From assembly GCA_900320545.1 (NCBI GenBank), contig ONSU01000020.1:1-40217 (forward strand): 40,217 bases of DNA, read 5' to 3'. The notes under the pieces are model-generated. The model had not been told where the DNA came from and did not search any database. It worked only from the letters and a program-made list of their open reading frames with translations. This DNA comes from an uncultured Bacteroidales bacterium (GTDB taxonomy: Bacteria; Bacteroidota; Bacteroidia; Bacteroidales; UBA932). Numbering within the stretch: the stretch's first letter is position 1; each line of letters begins with the position of its first letter. Of this stretch, positions 31,268-38,923 are shown piece after piece. The position numbers were made by a program, and so were the translations under genes.

Positions 31268-33744
31268 AATTTGAGGTCGACGCCGAAGTTGAAGGCGAAC
31301 TTGAATCCGTGCGTCAGGCGGAAGAAGCAGTCGACGCGGAACATCCTGAGAATATTCGTAACACCAGCCCCTACCTCGACGTAGGGGTATTTCAATTCGT
31401 GCAGGCCGTCGGGGAACCGCATCATCATTCCGTCGCGGTTCTTGGGGGAGAGATATCCGTAGGTGGTCCTGAGGGTGAAGACTTCCTGGAGCTGCAACTT
31501 CTTGATACCGGGGATCTTCCCGAGGAAGAAGCCGCCGAAATTGTGCTCCCAGAAGAGGGTGACCCAGCTGTCGGAGACAAATTCGTAGGGCAGCATGCAG
31601 GAGAAGGAATTCCCGTCGTAGAACCAGTTGCCGTTGCCCTCGTGCAGTTTGAGCATCAGGTAGGGGAGCCGGCCCTGGATGTGTCCGCCGTTGAGGCGGA
31701 TCTTGGAGATGCCGACCGGGGGAAGCCGCAGCTTCCAGTCCATCGTGGCCTCGGTGGTGAAGAAACTGTAGTCGCGGGGGGTGATGCCTTTGAACGCCCC
31801 GATCAGGTCGAGGGTGACGACGGGGTATTTGCTGTAGAAGTTGTTCTTGTCGAAGACGCCCCGCGTGAAGGTTTCACCCCAGGACATCCGCGCCTGGAGG
31901 TGGAGCCGGTTGGCCGATACGTTGCGGAGGTTCCGCCCGTCGGGCAGGATCAGCGGGACGTGCTTGTTGGAATAATAGGTGAAGTGCTCGAGACTGACGT
32001 TGCCGGTGAATCCTTCGGTGAATTCGTGGGAATAATTGGCCTCCGCCCGGAAGACGGGGCTGTATTTTCGCCGGCCGGCGATCTCGAACAGAGAGTTGAA
32101 CAGGTTGCTTCCGTTCTCGGCGATGAGGCCGCCGCCCTTGCCGAGCTGCGCCATGTCGTACCCCGCGTCGACGGTGAGTTTCCGGAAGGGCTGATTGTCG
32201 AACATCACCTCCATCATACCGCCGCCTTTCCACTGATGGTCGCGGAAACCGTAGGCCGTATAGCCGGACAGACGGATTTTCCGGCTCGTCTCCTTGGTCG
32301 TGCGGAATCCGAGGCGCAGTCGTACGCCTTCCACGTCATTGAAGGAGATGAGTTTGAAATACGGCCCGAATCCAACGTATTTGGCGTCGAGGTAACCGGT
32401 GGCGAACATGTTGATGAGTTTGTACATCACCTTGTAGGTCGGGGAACGCTGCACGGAATCGATCATCGTGTAGATCCCTTTTTCCCGTTCGGAAAGGGAG
32501 AAAGGCCTTTCCTTTTCCCAGAAAGCGTTGCTGTGGAATCCGGCGTCTTCCTCGACGGCGACCTTGAATTTCCGGCTCTCCCTTGTGCTGGTGGTGTCGA
32601 TCATCGCGATGGCATCTTCCCCGAGGACGGGGTCGGTATAGGCGATCTCGCGCCGGCCCAGTAGCGCGATCATCTTGGAGGAATCCCGCAGCGAGATGCT
32701 GAAGTCGGCATACATTTTTTCGTGGCTGTGGAACCAGGTGCTGTCGCCGAGCCGCCGATGCTCGACATCCAGCACGATGTCGCGGATCCAGTTGACCTTG
32801 CCCTCTTTCTTCATCTTGGCGTGGATCTCCCGGAGCGCCCATTCTTCCGCGTCGATGAGCATTTCACCGTCGAAAGCGGGGGAGGAGATGCCGTTCTTGG
32901 GGTGGAAGCGGATCCGGTAGGTCTTGCGGGCGTCTACCTGCAGACTGTCGATGAGGAAGTAATTGTAGAACAGCGTGCCGCCGGTAGCGATCGGCGAGGG
33001 GAATTCGGCATCGAAAGCGTTGATGAAATTCTCGTAGAAATTGATCTTGAGCGGGAGCGAGCCGGTGTACTGCTTGAGGGTGTTGGTCGGGTTGAGGCCG
33101 GAGATGCGGCTGGCCTCAATGATCTCGCTGGTCTTTTCGGGACGGGTGGTGTGGTAGCGTCGCGCGGTGCTTTCGGCGATCAGGCCCGGAAGGTAGGTTT
33201 TCCCCGTGACGGCGGAGGTGTCGGTATAGTCGTAGACGAAGTGGAAGGCCTTGGGCAGCAGGGCTTTGAATACGCGGTCCTTCGGGTTGGCGAGGTCGAG
33301 TTCGATCTTCGTGTAGGTCTTGCAGGTGTAGGTGGATTTCCTGTCGGGATTGTTGCGGTCGCGGGCTTCGTCGATGCATTTGAGGATCCGCTTCATGTAG
33401 CGGTTGTCGGGCTTGACGACGGCGGCCTTGAGTTCGTTCTCGATGAGTCTGAGTTTGAAGTCGATCTCCGAGAAACTGCCGGGGACGATGACGAAGGACC
33501 GGGACTCGTAGCCCAGCAAGGAGGCGGTGAGGATGTTGGAGGACAGGTCGCGGGTCTCGAAGGAATAGTAGCCGTCGAGGTCGCTGGTAACGCCGACGGT
33601 GGTGCCTTCGAGGTATACGGCGACGAAGGGAATCCCTTCTCCGGTATCCTTGTCCGTGACCCGCCCTTTCACCCGGGTGAGCTGCGCGAGCGCCACGGAC
33701 GCCGATACCGTCATCAGCAGTATGACCGCGATCCATTTCTTCAT
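31264..33744 (-). CDS. DUF5686 outer-membrane protein with carboxypeptidase-like regulatory domain
   Basis: A large 826-residue envelope protein. A signal peptide (KKWIAVILLMTVSASVALA) is followed by a CarboxypepD_reg-like domain (VKGRVTDKDTGEGIPFVAVYLEGTTVGVTSDLDGYYSFET). A long DUF5686 region follows, ending as a beta-barrel with VGAGVTNILRMFRVDCFFRLTH and FAFNFGVDLKF, whose last residue is aromatic. Members are widespread in Bacteroidetes; the role is unknown but they are thought to lie in the outer membrane. It runs divergent from the DUF5715 gene, with a TAACTTTG -7 element at 33752-33759. Confidence 0.88.
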   Translation of the reverse strand: MKKWIAVILLMTVSASVALAQLTRVKGRVTDKDTGEGIPFVAVYLEGTTVGVTSDLDGYYSFETRDLSSNILTASLLGYESRSFVIVPGSFSEIDFKLRLIENELKAAVVKPDNRYMKRILKCIDEARDRNNPDRKSTYTCKTYTKIELDLANPKDRVFKALLPKAFHFVYDYTDTSAVTGKTYLPGLIAESTARRYHTTRPEKTSEIIEASRISGLNPTNTLKQYTGSLPLKINFYENFINAFDAEFPSPIATGGTLFYNYFLIDSLQVDARKTYRIRFHPKNGISSPAFDGEMLIDAEEWALREIHAKMKKEGKVNWIRDIVLDVEHRRLGDSTWFHSHEKMYADFSISLRDSSKMIALLGRREIAYTDPVLGEDAIAMIDTTSTRESRKFKVAVEEDAGFHSNAFWEKERPFSLSEREKGIYTMIDSVQRSPTYKVMYKLINMFATGYLDAKYVGFGPYFKLISFNDVEGVRLRLGFRTTKETSRKIRLSGYTAYGFRDHQWKGGGMMEVMFDNQPFRKLTVDAGYDMAQLGKGGGLIAENGSNLFNSLFEIAGRRKYSPVFRAEANYSHEFTEGFTGNVSLEHFTYYSNKHVPLILPDGRNLRNVSANRLHLQARMSWGETFTRGVFDKNNFYSKYPVVTLDLIGAFKGITPRDYSFFTTEATMDWKLRLPPVGISKIRLNGGHIQGRLPYLMLKLHEGNGNWFYDGNSFSCMLPYEFVSDSWVTLFWEHNFGGFFLGKIPGIKKLQLQEVFTLRTTYGYLSPKNRDGMMMRFPDGLHELKYPYVEVGAGVTNILRMFRVDCFFRLTHGFKFAFNFGVDLKF

Positions 33745-33751
33745 AAACTTT

Positions 33752-33759
33752 CAAAGTTA
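33752..33759 (-). promoter_or_regulatory. -7 element for the DUF5686 gene
   Basis: Minus-strand TAACTTTG matches TAnnTTTG eight bases before the ATG at 33744. A TTG at -33 is missing. Confidence 0.55.
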
Positions 33760-33780
33760 ATCATTTTATCCTATTATATG

Positions 33781-33813
33781 AAAATTAGTTGCATCCGCGA
33801 TGCAACTAATTTT
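33781..33813. promoter_or_regulatory. perfect 15-bp palindrome between divergent promoters
   Basis: AAAATTAGTTGCATC (33781-33795) and GATGCAACTAATTTT (33799-33813) form a perfect stem around CGC. It lies just upstream of the TATATTTG element at 33818-33825 and in the -33 region of both divergent genes, so an operator is likely. A terminator is an alternative, because T residues follow on the plus strand, but no gene ends nearby. A second imperfect repeat, AGGTTGTT (33831-33838) with AACAACCT (33858-33865), follows. Confidence 0.6.
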
Positions 33814-33817
33814 TTTG

Positions 33818-33825
33818 TATATTTG
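33818..33825 (+). promoter_or_regulatory. -7 element for the DUF5715 gene
   Basis: TATATTTG fits TAnnTTTG, about 73 bases before the ATG at 33898. It directly abuts the perfect palindrome at 33781-33813, which occupies the place of the -33 box. Confidence 0.5.
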
Positions 33826-33897
33826 CAAATAGGTTGTTTAAGTTTCGCATTTGTACGAACAACCTTATTTAAAGCCTGAGAGGGCGACCGGTAAATA

Positions 33898-34635
33898 ATG
33901 AAAGTAAAACGCGTTCTCAAGACCAAATACCGCAGGATCCTGCAGGGGATAGGGATTGTCACCCTTCTTTTTATCATCGGGATCATTCTGGAAAAGGCCT
34001 GCGTGCAGCGCCCGAAGAAGGGCTCCCGGAAAGGGGAGGAGCCGATCGAGGTCGTCATCGGACACAATAAGATCGTCGGTGTCGCCTCCTGCCGGAAAGA
34101 GTTCGATGACTCCAACAACGTGCAGCTCGTCGCGGCGGAGCGGTACGGCGTCAAGCCCGTGCAGAACCGGCACGAGGCCGATTCCCTCAAGGATGTCCTG
34201 ATCCTGCTGGAAGACAGCGGGGTGTATGTCATCGACTCGCTGACGCATTCGATCCCGTATCTTACTTTCGGCGCCAAGGAGGTGCTCGACAAGATTGCGG
34301 TGAATTTCCGCGATTCGCTTTATTCGAAGGGCTGCATGCCGTGCCGGCTCGTGGTGACTTCCGTGCTCCGTACGAAGGATGATGTCGCCGTTCTCCGTCG
34401 CCGCAATGTCAACGCGACGTCCAATTCTACGCACTGCTACGGCACTACGTTCGACATCGCCTACGGGCGGTACGAGACCTCACCCGCGCCGAAACCCGAA
34501 GGGCTCCGCGCACTGGAGCCCTGGGAGATGAAGAAGGTGCTGTCCGAAGTGCTGCGAGACCTCCGCAACGAGGGCTATTGCTACGTCAAATACGAATTCA
34601 AGCAGCCCTGCTTCCACATTACCGCCCGCCGGTAA
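33898..34635 (+). CDS. DUF5715 family protein, M15-peptidase-like
   Basis: The 245-residue protein has a single N-terminal membrane segment (ILQGIGIVTLLFIIGIIL), so it is probably anchored and faces the periplasm. The C-terminal half has RLVVTSVLRTKDDVAVLRRRN, NSTHCYGTTFDIAYGRYE and, at the very end, CFHITAR. These give a histidine, an aspartate and a second histidine arranged as in D-Ala-D-Ala carboxypeptidases of the M15 family. A role in peptidoglycan trimming is therefore possible, although it has not been shown for DUF5715. It is followed 44 bases later by a small outer-membrane protein gene. Confidence 0.85.
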   Translation: MKVKRVLKTKYRRILQGIGIVTLLFIIGIILEKACVQRPKKGSRKGEEPIEVVIGHNKIVGVASCRKEFDDSNNVQLVAAERYGVKPVQNRHEADSLKDVLILLEDSGVYVIDSLTHSIPYLTFGAKEVLDKIAVNFRDSLYSKGCMPCRLVVTSVLRTKDDVAVLRRRNVNATSNSTHCYGTTFDIAYGRYETSPAPKPEGLRALEPWEMKKVLSEVLRDLRNEGYCYVKYEFKQPCFHITARR

Positions 34636-34679
34636 TTAGGAGAGGGAAATAGATTTCAACTCTTAAAGTGTATACGTCT

Positions 34680-35267
34680 ATGAAAAAAACAATTCTACTT
34701 CTGCTGGCCGCATTGGCCTTTTGCGTTTCTTCCCGGGCGCAGGAATCCGTTTCTCAGGATGTCCGTTCGAAGCGCCCCGTTTTTCTGGGGGTAAACGGTG
34801 CCGTATCGGCTCCGATCGGTCTCGTCGAGAATAGGGGCGGACTGGTCTTCGGGACCGGTTTGAAAGCGGGGCTCGACTTCGCCTATCCCATTTCTGACAA
34901 TTTTGCGATGGGGGCGTATCTCAATCTCGGAGGGGGACCGGCTTTTTCTCTGGGCATGAACCATCAGGCCGGGATCTCCCCGGGGCCTTTTCTTGATGTC
35001 AAAGCCGGTCTCCTGATGTTGGCCGGCGATCTTAGAAATCGTCCGTACATCATCGGAATCGCCCCGTTTACCGGAATCGGTATTTGCGGTAAAAAAGCGA
35101 GTGATCATCTTCTGCCTTATCTGCCGGCAGAAGTCCGTTTTGGCCGTGTCCTTAGCGACAATCTTTACATTACCGGCAACCTGAATATAGGCGTGTCGGG
35201 TCTTGTCTTAATGTTCGAGCCCGGCATCAGTATCGGTTACAATTTCGGGCATAGACTCAAAAAGTGA
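34680..35267 (+). CDS. small outer-membrane beta-barrel-like protein
   Basis: I start the gene at ATG 34680, giving a 195-residue protein with a clean signal peptide (KKTILLLLAALAFCVSSRAQ). The mature part alternates hydrophobic and polar residues: FLGVNGAVSAPIGLV, LDFAYPISDNFAMGAYLNLG, SDNLYITGNLNIGVSG, SIGYNFGHRLKK. This suggests a small outer-membrane barrel or porin-like protein. No named family is recognised. An AGGAGAGGG stretch lies about 40 bases upstream. It may be co-transcribed with the DUF5715 gene. It is convergent with the MFS transporter gene, seven bases between the stops. Confidence 0.75.
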   Translation: MKKTILLLLAALAFCVSSRAQESVSQDVRSKRPVFLGVNGAVSAPIGLVENRGGLVFGTGLKAGLDFAYPISDNFAMGAYLNLGGGPAFSLGMNHQAGISPGPFLDVKAGLLMLAGDLRNRPYIIGIAPFTGIGICGKKASDHLLPYLPAEVRFGRVLSDNLYITGNLNIGVSGLVLMFEPGISIGYNFGHRLKK

Positions 35268-35274
35268 GGAAGTA

Positions 35275-36654
35275 TTAAATCACCTGCTGCTTCCGTCTCC
35301 AGTTCAACACCGGGAGGAGGAAGGAGATGATCGCGGCGCCGAGCCAGAACCAGCTCACGTAGGTGTAGTCGTGCGTGCCGGCCGCCGTGATGTGGTTGTC
35401 GAGCAGGAGACCCGTTACGACGTTCTGCAGACCCGCCGCGGCGTAGGAGGCCATGCCGACGATGCCGAGGGCGGCGCCGGTCGCCTGACGGGGAACGAGA
35501 TCCACGGCCATCAGACCGCCGAGGAAGCTGATCAGCACGCCGATGGCGATGCCGAAGAGCACCATTGCGAGGATGTTGACCCATTTGGCCGGTCCGCCGA
35601 AGAGGAACAAGGCCAGCGCGATGGCTTCCAGGATACCCGATACGAATGCGGGATACTTGCGGTCGCCCTTGAAGACGAAATCGGACAGCCATCCGGAGAC
35701 CACGGTGCCGATGATGCCGAAGATCGGGTTGATGCCGATGATCGTGGCCGCCTCCGCCAGGGAATATCCCTTGGCTTCCTGGAGGAAGATGGTGCCCCAT
35801 TCATTGATGGCGTAGCGGCTCATATACATGAACGCGCTCGCCAGGGCGAGGATCCAGACGCCGGGATTCTTGATGACGGCCTTCTGCATCAGTTTGGTCT
35901 GACGGCGCTTCTCCTCCGCGGAGAGGGCCGCTTCTTCCTTCATCTCGCCGGCAAGCACTTCGATGGGCGGCAGGCCCTTGCTCTCCGGGGTGTCGTGCAG
36001 GAAGAAGAGGATGATCAGGACGCCGAGGGCACCGGCCAGGGCGGCTCCGAAGAAGCCCCACTTCCAGCCGAAGGCGGCGACGAGCATTCCGACGAAGACG
36101 AACGAAAGGCCTTCACCGATGTTGTGCGAGGAACTGAAGAAGCCGTAGAACGTGCCGCGTATCTTGAGCGGGAACCAGCGGCTCAGGCCGATGATGGCGG
36201 GCGGGGCGCCCATCGACTGCGCCCAGCCGTTGATGGCCCAGCAGATGGCGAAGCTCACGAACAGGATGGAGGTGAAAAATCCACCCTTGAGCGCGCTGAC
36301 GCCGAGGATGCCCATGATGAAGTTCATCGCCACGGAAACGATGAGGCCGCTCGCCATGAAACGCTTGATGTTGGAGCCGTCGCAGAGGAATCCGTTGACG
36401 AACTTGCCGCAGGCGTAGGCCCAGTAGAGGCAGGCGCCGATGATACCGAGCTGGGTGGCGTTCAGCAGGCCCGCATCGATAAGCGGCTGCTTCATCACGC
36501 CCATCGACAGGCGGCACACATAGTAAAGCGCGTATCCGAACGTTCCGGCGAGGAATGTCTGGAACCGGAGGCTCTTGTACTTCTTCTGTACTTTTTCGGC
36601 CGGGACCGCCACCGCGGACGGTTCACTTACCTTGAAAAAATCTAAAATTGCCAT
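35275..36654 (-). CDS. MFS transporter, organophosphate:phosphate antiporter type (GlpT/UhpT-like)
   Basis: A 459-residue inner-membrane transporter with about 12 hydrophobic helices. I start it at ATG 36654 (MAILDFFKV); the longer open frame passes through the promoter at 36686. The N-terminal YALYYVCRLSMGVMKQPLI and YACGKFVNGFLCDGSNIKRFM match the GlpT/UhpT/UhpC branch of the major facilitator superfamily. This branch exchanges sugar phosphates or glycerol-3-phosphate for inorganic phosphate. WGTIFLQEAKGYSLAEAATIIGINPIFGIIG is typical of the second half. The substrate is not evident, and a sensor-type UhpC role is unlikely as no kinase gene is near. Confidence 0.88.
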   Translation of the reverse strand: MAILDFFKVSEPSAVAVPAEKVQKKYKSLRFQTFLAGTFGYALYYVCRLSMGVMKQPLIDAGLLNATQLGIIGACLYWAYACGKFVNGFLCDGSNIKRFMASGLIVSVAMNFIMGILGVSALKGGFFTSILFVSFAICWAINGWAQSMGAPPAIIGLSRWFPLKIRGTFYGFFSSSHNIGEGLSFVFVGMLVAAFGWKWGFFGAALAGALGVLIILFFLHDTPESKGLPPIEVLAGEMKEEAALSAEEKRRQTKLMQKAVIKNPGVWILALASAFMYMSRYAINEWGTIFLQEAKGYSLAEAATIIGINPIFGIIGTVVSGWLSDFVFKGDRKYPAFVSGILEAIALALFLFGGPAKWVNILAMVLFGIAIGVLISFLGGLMAVDLVPRQATGAALGIVGMASYAAAGLQNVVTGLLLDNHITAAGTHDYTYVSWFWLGAAIISFLLPVLNWRRKQQVI

Positions 36655-36685
36655 ATAATTCTTGAAACCTTTATTCCAAATCATA

Positions 36686-36693
36686 CAAATATA
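36686..36693 (-). promoter_or_regulatory. -7 element for the MFS transporter gene
   Basis: Minus-strand TATATTTG fits TAnnTTTG 32 bases before the ATG at 36654 and argues against the start at 36726. Confidence 0.5.
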
Positions 36694-36737
36694 GCAATTC
36701 TTCTTGAGAATCTCTCCTTTTGTCATCCGATTTTGAC

Positions 36738-36745
36738 TATCTTTG
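36738..36745 (+). promoter_or_regulatory. -7 element for the BamA/TamA-like gene
   Basis: TATCTTTG fits TAnnTTTG five bases before the GTG at 36750. It decides that start over the upstream in-frame ATG at 36720, which would lie before the promoter. Confidence 0.55.
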
Positions 36746-36749
36746 CGTC

Positions 36750-38066
36750 GTGAAAGATTTTCGTGTGATTGTGGCAGCGTGTCTGCTGTGTGTCCTGTCG
36801 ACCGGCCTGCCGGCGCAGGAGATGAGGTCCGATACGGTCCGTGTCCGGAAGAAAGCGGTTCAAAAGCAGGGCTGGTCGGTGATTCCTTTCCCCAACGTGG
36901 GGTATACGACCGATGCCGGACTCAACCTGGGCGTTCTGCTCAATCTGTACGATTATGGCCGCGGAGCCGACAATATCTATCCGCTCCGGCATCAGCACCT
37001 CTGTATTTCCGGCGTCTATACGACAAAGGGCGCCTGGTATCTGCACGCCTATTACGATACCAGGAAACTGATCCCGGGAGTCCGGATGACGGGCGCGGCG
37101 ACCTATAAGCAGGCCGTAGCCAGCAATTTCTATGGATACAACGGTATCGCATCTCCCTATCATCCCGAATGGGACATCAACAAGAAGCATCCGGAGGCTT
37201 TCTATTCGATCCGTCGCAGGACGGGCCGCGTCGCCGTCAACTTCCAGGGAGAGATTGTCGGCGGGCTCAAATGGCTCGCCGGGGCGACCTATCGCTATTT
37301 CGGGATGGAGGATTACCGGCGGAAGTCCTATGTCGAGGAGAACACGCTTTACCGGCTGTATCAGGATGCCGGTCTGATCCGTCCGGACGAGGCGTCGGGC
37401 GGTATGCTGCTGGAGGCGCGCGCGGGAATCGTCTTCGATACGCGGAACAACGACGAAGCGCCGACGCGGGGCATGTACGGCGAATTCTATATCCTCGGCA
37501 ATGCGGATCTGCTGACGAAATACTATCATTACGGGAAGATCGTCGCCCACTGGCGGCATTATATCCCGTTATGGGGAGATCGCCTGATTCTTGCCTACCA
37601 CATCGGATATCAGGGACTCTTCGCGGGGAGGCAGCCTTTCTATATGCTGCAGGATATCTCGACGCTCTATCCCATCGACTGCGACCTGGAGGGAATGGGC
37701 AGTTATCGGACGCTGCGCGGGACGATGTTCAACCGGATCCTCGCCGACAGTTACGCCTGGGCCAATCTGGAACTGCGCATCAAACTGTTCCAGTTCAACT
37801 TCCTGCGGCAGCATTTCGACGTGTATGTCAATCCTTTCGCGGACGCGGGCGCCATCACGGACCCGTTCCGGCTGGAAAAGCAGCGCTCGGCGGGGAATGA
37901 TCTGATCTACAGCGGCAAGGAGGCCTGGGTGCACGGCAGCGCCGGCCTCGGTCTGAAGGTGCACGTCAACCAGTCGATGGTCATTTCTTTCGAGGTCGCC
38001 CGCGCCTTCAATCCCGCCCTCGTCAAGGGCGTCGGCATCGCAGTGACCACAGGGTATATCTTCTAG
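36750..38066 (+). CDS. BamA/TamA-family outer-membrane barrel without POTRA domains
   Basis: Starting at GTG 36750, the 438-residue protein has a signal peptide (KDFRVIVAACLLCVLSTGLPAQ). A beta-barrel of the bacterial surface antigen (D15) type follows. VIPFPNVGYTTDAGLNLGVLLNLYDYG, AYYDTRKLI and GIVFDTRNNDEAPTRGMYGEF are typical strands. LEGMGSYRTLRGTMFNRI is the GxRG-like barrel motif, and the end GIAVTTGYIF carries a terminal phenylalanine. At this length no room is left for POTRA repeats, unlike BamA itself, so it is not the essential insertase. Its job is unknown. Confidence 0.85.
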   Translation: MKDFRVIVAACLLCVLSTGLPAQEMRSDTVRVRKKAVQKQGWSVIPFPNVGYTTDAGLNLGVLLNLYDYGRGADNIYPLRHQHLCISGVYTTKGAWYLHAYYDTRKLIPGVRMTGAATYKQAVASNFYGYNGIASPYHPEWDINKKHPEAFYSIRRRTGRVAVNFQGEIVGGLKWLAGATYRYFGMEDYRRKSYVEENTLYRLYQDAGLIRPDEASGGMLLEARAGIVFDTRNNDEAPTRGMYGEFYILGNADLLTKYYHYGKIVAHWRHYIPLWGDRLILAYHIGYQGLFAGRQPFYMLQDISTLYPIDCDLEGMGSYRTLRGTMFNRILADSYAWANLELRIKLFQFNFLRQHFDVYVNPFADAGAITDPFRLEKQRSAGNDLIYSGKEAWVHGSAGLGLKVHVNQSMVISFEVARAFNPALVKGVGIAVTTGYIF

Positions 38067-38080
38067 GGAACATCCCGTCG

Positions 38081-38833
38081 CTAAGGACGGCAGAGGGAGA
38101 GGATGCGGGTGAAGAGGAGGTTGAACGCGGCGGAGTCGAGGCGTTCCGGGTGGAACTGGACTCCGGCGACGGGCAGGGTGGAGGATTCGATGCCCTCGAT
38201 GATGCCGTCGGGAGCCGTGGCGCTTACCCGGAAGCCGGGCGCAAGGTCTTTGACGGCCTGGTGATGGGAGGAATTGACGCCGAGAGAATCCACCCCGAGC
38301 ACGGCCTTGAGACGCGATCCCGGCGCAAGTCCGACGGTGTGGACGATTTCCGTAATCCGCGGCCCGCCGCATTTGTGCTCGAGCGCCGACTCGTATTGGG
38401 TGGGAATATCCTGATACAGCGTCCCGCCGAAGTGGACATTGATCATCTGAAGCCCGCGGCAGATGCCGAAGACCGGCTTCCCGAGGCGTACGGCCTCGTC
38501 CAGCAGCGCGGATTCGAAGCGGTCCCGCTCCGGCTCGGTCTCCCCGCATTCCGGGAGGGGCTCCTCGCCGTAGCGCCCGGGCTCGATGTCGTCACCGCCG
38601 ATCAGCAGCAGGAGATCCACCTTTGCCAGCAGGGATGTGGCCGTGGGACTGTCCGGAATCACGAGTGGCGTATGCCCGCCGCGCACGACGGCGTCGATAT
38701 AGGTGCGCCCGACGGAAACGCTGCCTTCCCGGCAGGTCTCGGCGATGCCGACGGTCAACGGACCGTCCTTCCCGCCGCAGGAGGAGAGTAGGGGAATAAC
38801 GAGCATCAGAACGTATATAAATTTTTGTCTCAT
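38081..38833 (-). CDS. exported lipoprotein of the class-I glutamine amidotransferase (peptidase C26) family
   Basis: The 250-residue protein looks like gamma-glutamyl-gamma-aminobutyrate hydrolase (PuuD-like). It has LLLLIGGDDIEPGRYGEE, the nucleophile Cys 125 in FGICRGLQMINVHFGGTLYQD, and NSSHHQAVKDLAPG. The histidine and glutamate of the triad are in VQFHPE (His 228, Glu 230). Unusually for this family it starts with a lipoprotein signal (KFIYVLMLVIPLLSSC, lipidated Cys 19). The mature enzyme is therefore likely attached to the envelope and acts on gamma-glutamyl compounds outside the cytosol. The start region contains a six-base palindrome. Confidence 0.88.
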   Translation of the reverse strand: MRQKFIYVLMLVIPLLSSCGGKDGPLTVGIAETCREGSVSVGRTYIDAVVRGGHTPLVIPDSPTATSLLAKVDLLLLIGGDDIEPGRYGEEPLPECGETEPERDRFESALLDEAVRLGKPVFGICRGLQMINVHFGGTLYQDIPTQYESALEHKCGGPRITEIVHTVGLAPGSRLKAVLGVDSLGVNSSHHQAVKDLAPGFRVSATAPDGIIEGIESSTLPVAGVQFHPERLDSAAFNLLFTRILSLCRP

Positions 38834-38880
38834 AGCGAGTCGCTATCTTGAATTATACAAAATTAGTAAGTTTTGTATAG
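38833..38880 (-). promoter_or_regulatory. promoter region of the C26 lipoprotein with two inverted repeats
   Basis: Minus-strand TAATTTTG (38858-38865) is the -7 element. It overlaps a perfect 9-bp inverted repeat, TATACAAAA (38854-38862) with TTTTGTATA (38871-38879). TAGCGA-G-TCGCTA (38833-38845) just before the ATG can form a hairpin over the ribosome-binding region. Confidence 0.5.
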
Positions 38881-38886
38881 AGATGC

Positions 38887-38916
38887 AAAAAAAAGAGCGA
38901 CACCGGGGTGCCGCTC
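38887..38916 (-). terminator. intrinsic terminator of the surface protein gene
   Basis: GAGCGACACC (38895-38904) and GGTGCCGCTC (38907-38916) pair with one mismatch, and on the minus strand eight T residues (38887-38894) follow. It lies just after the stop codon at 38924-38926. Confidence 0.85.
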
Positions 38917-38923
38917 GAAAAGG

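Noticed and set aside
36750-38066. BamA, the essential outer-membrane insertase
   Set aside because: At 438 residues it lacks room for POTRA domains and no lptD, skp or lpxD neighbours are present.
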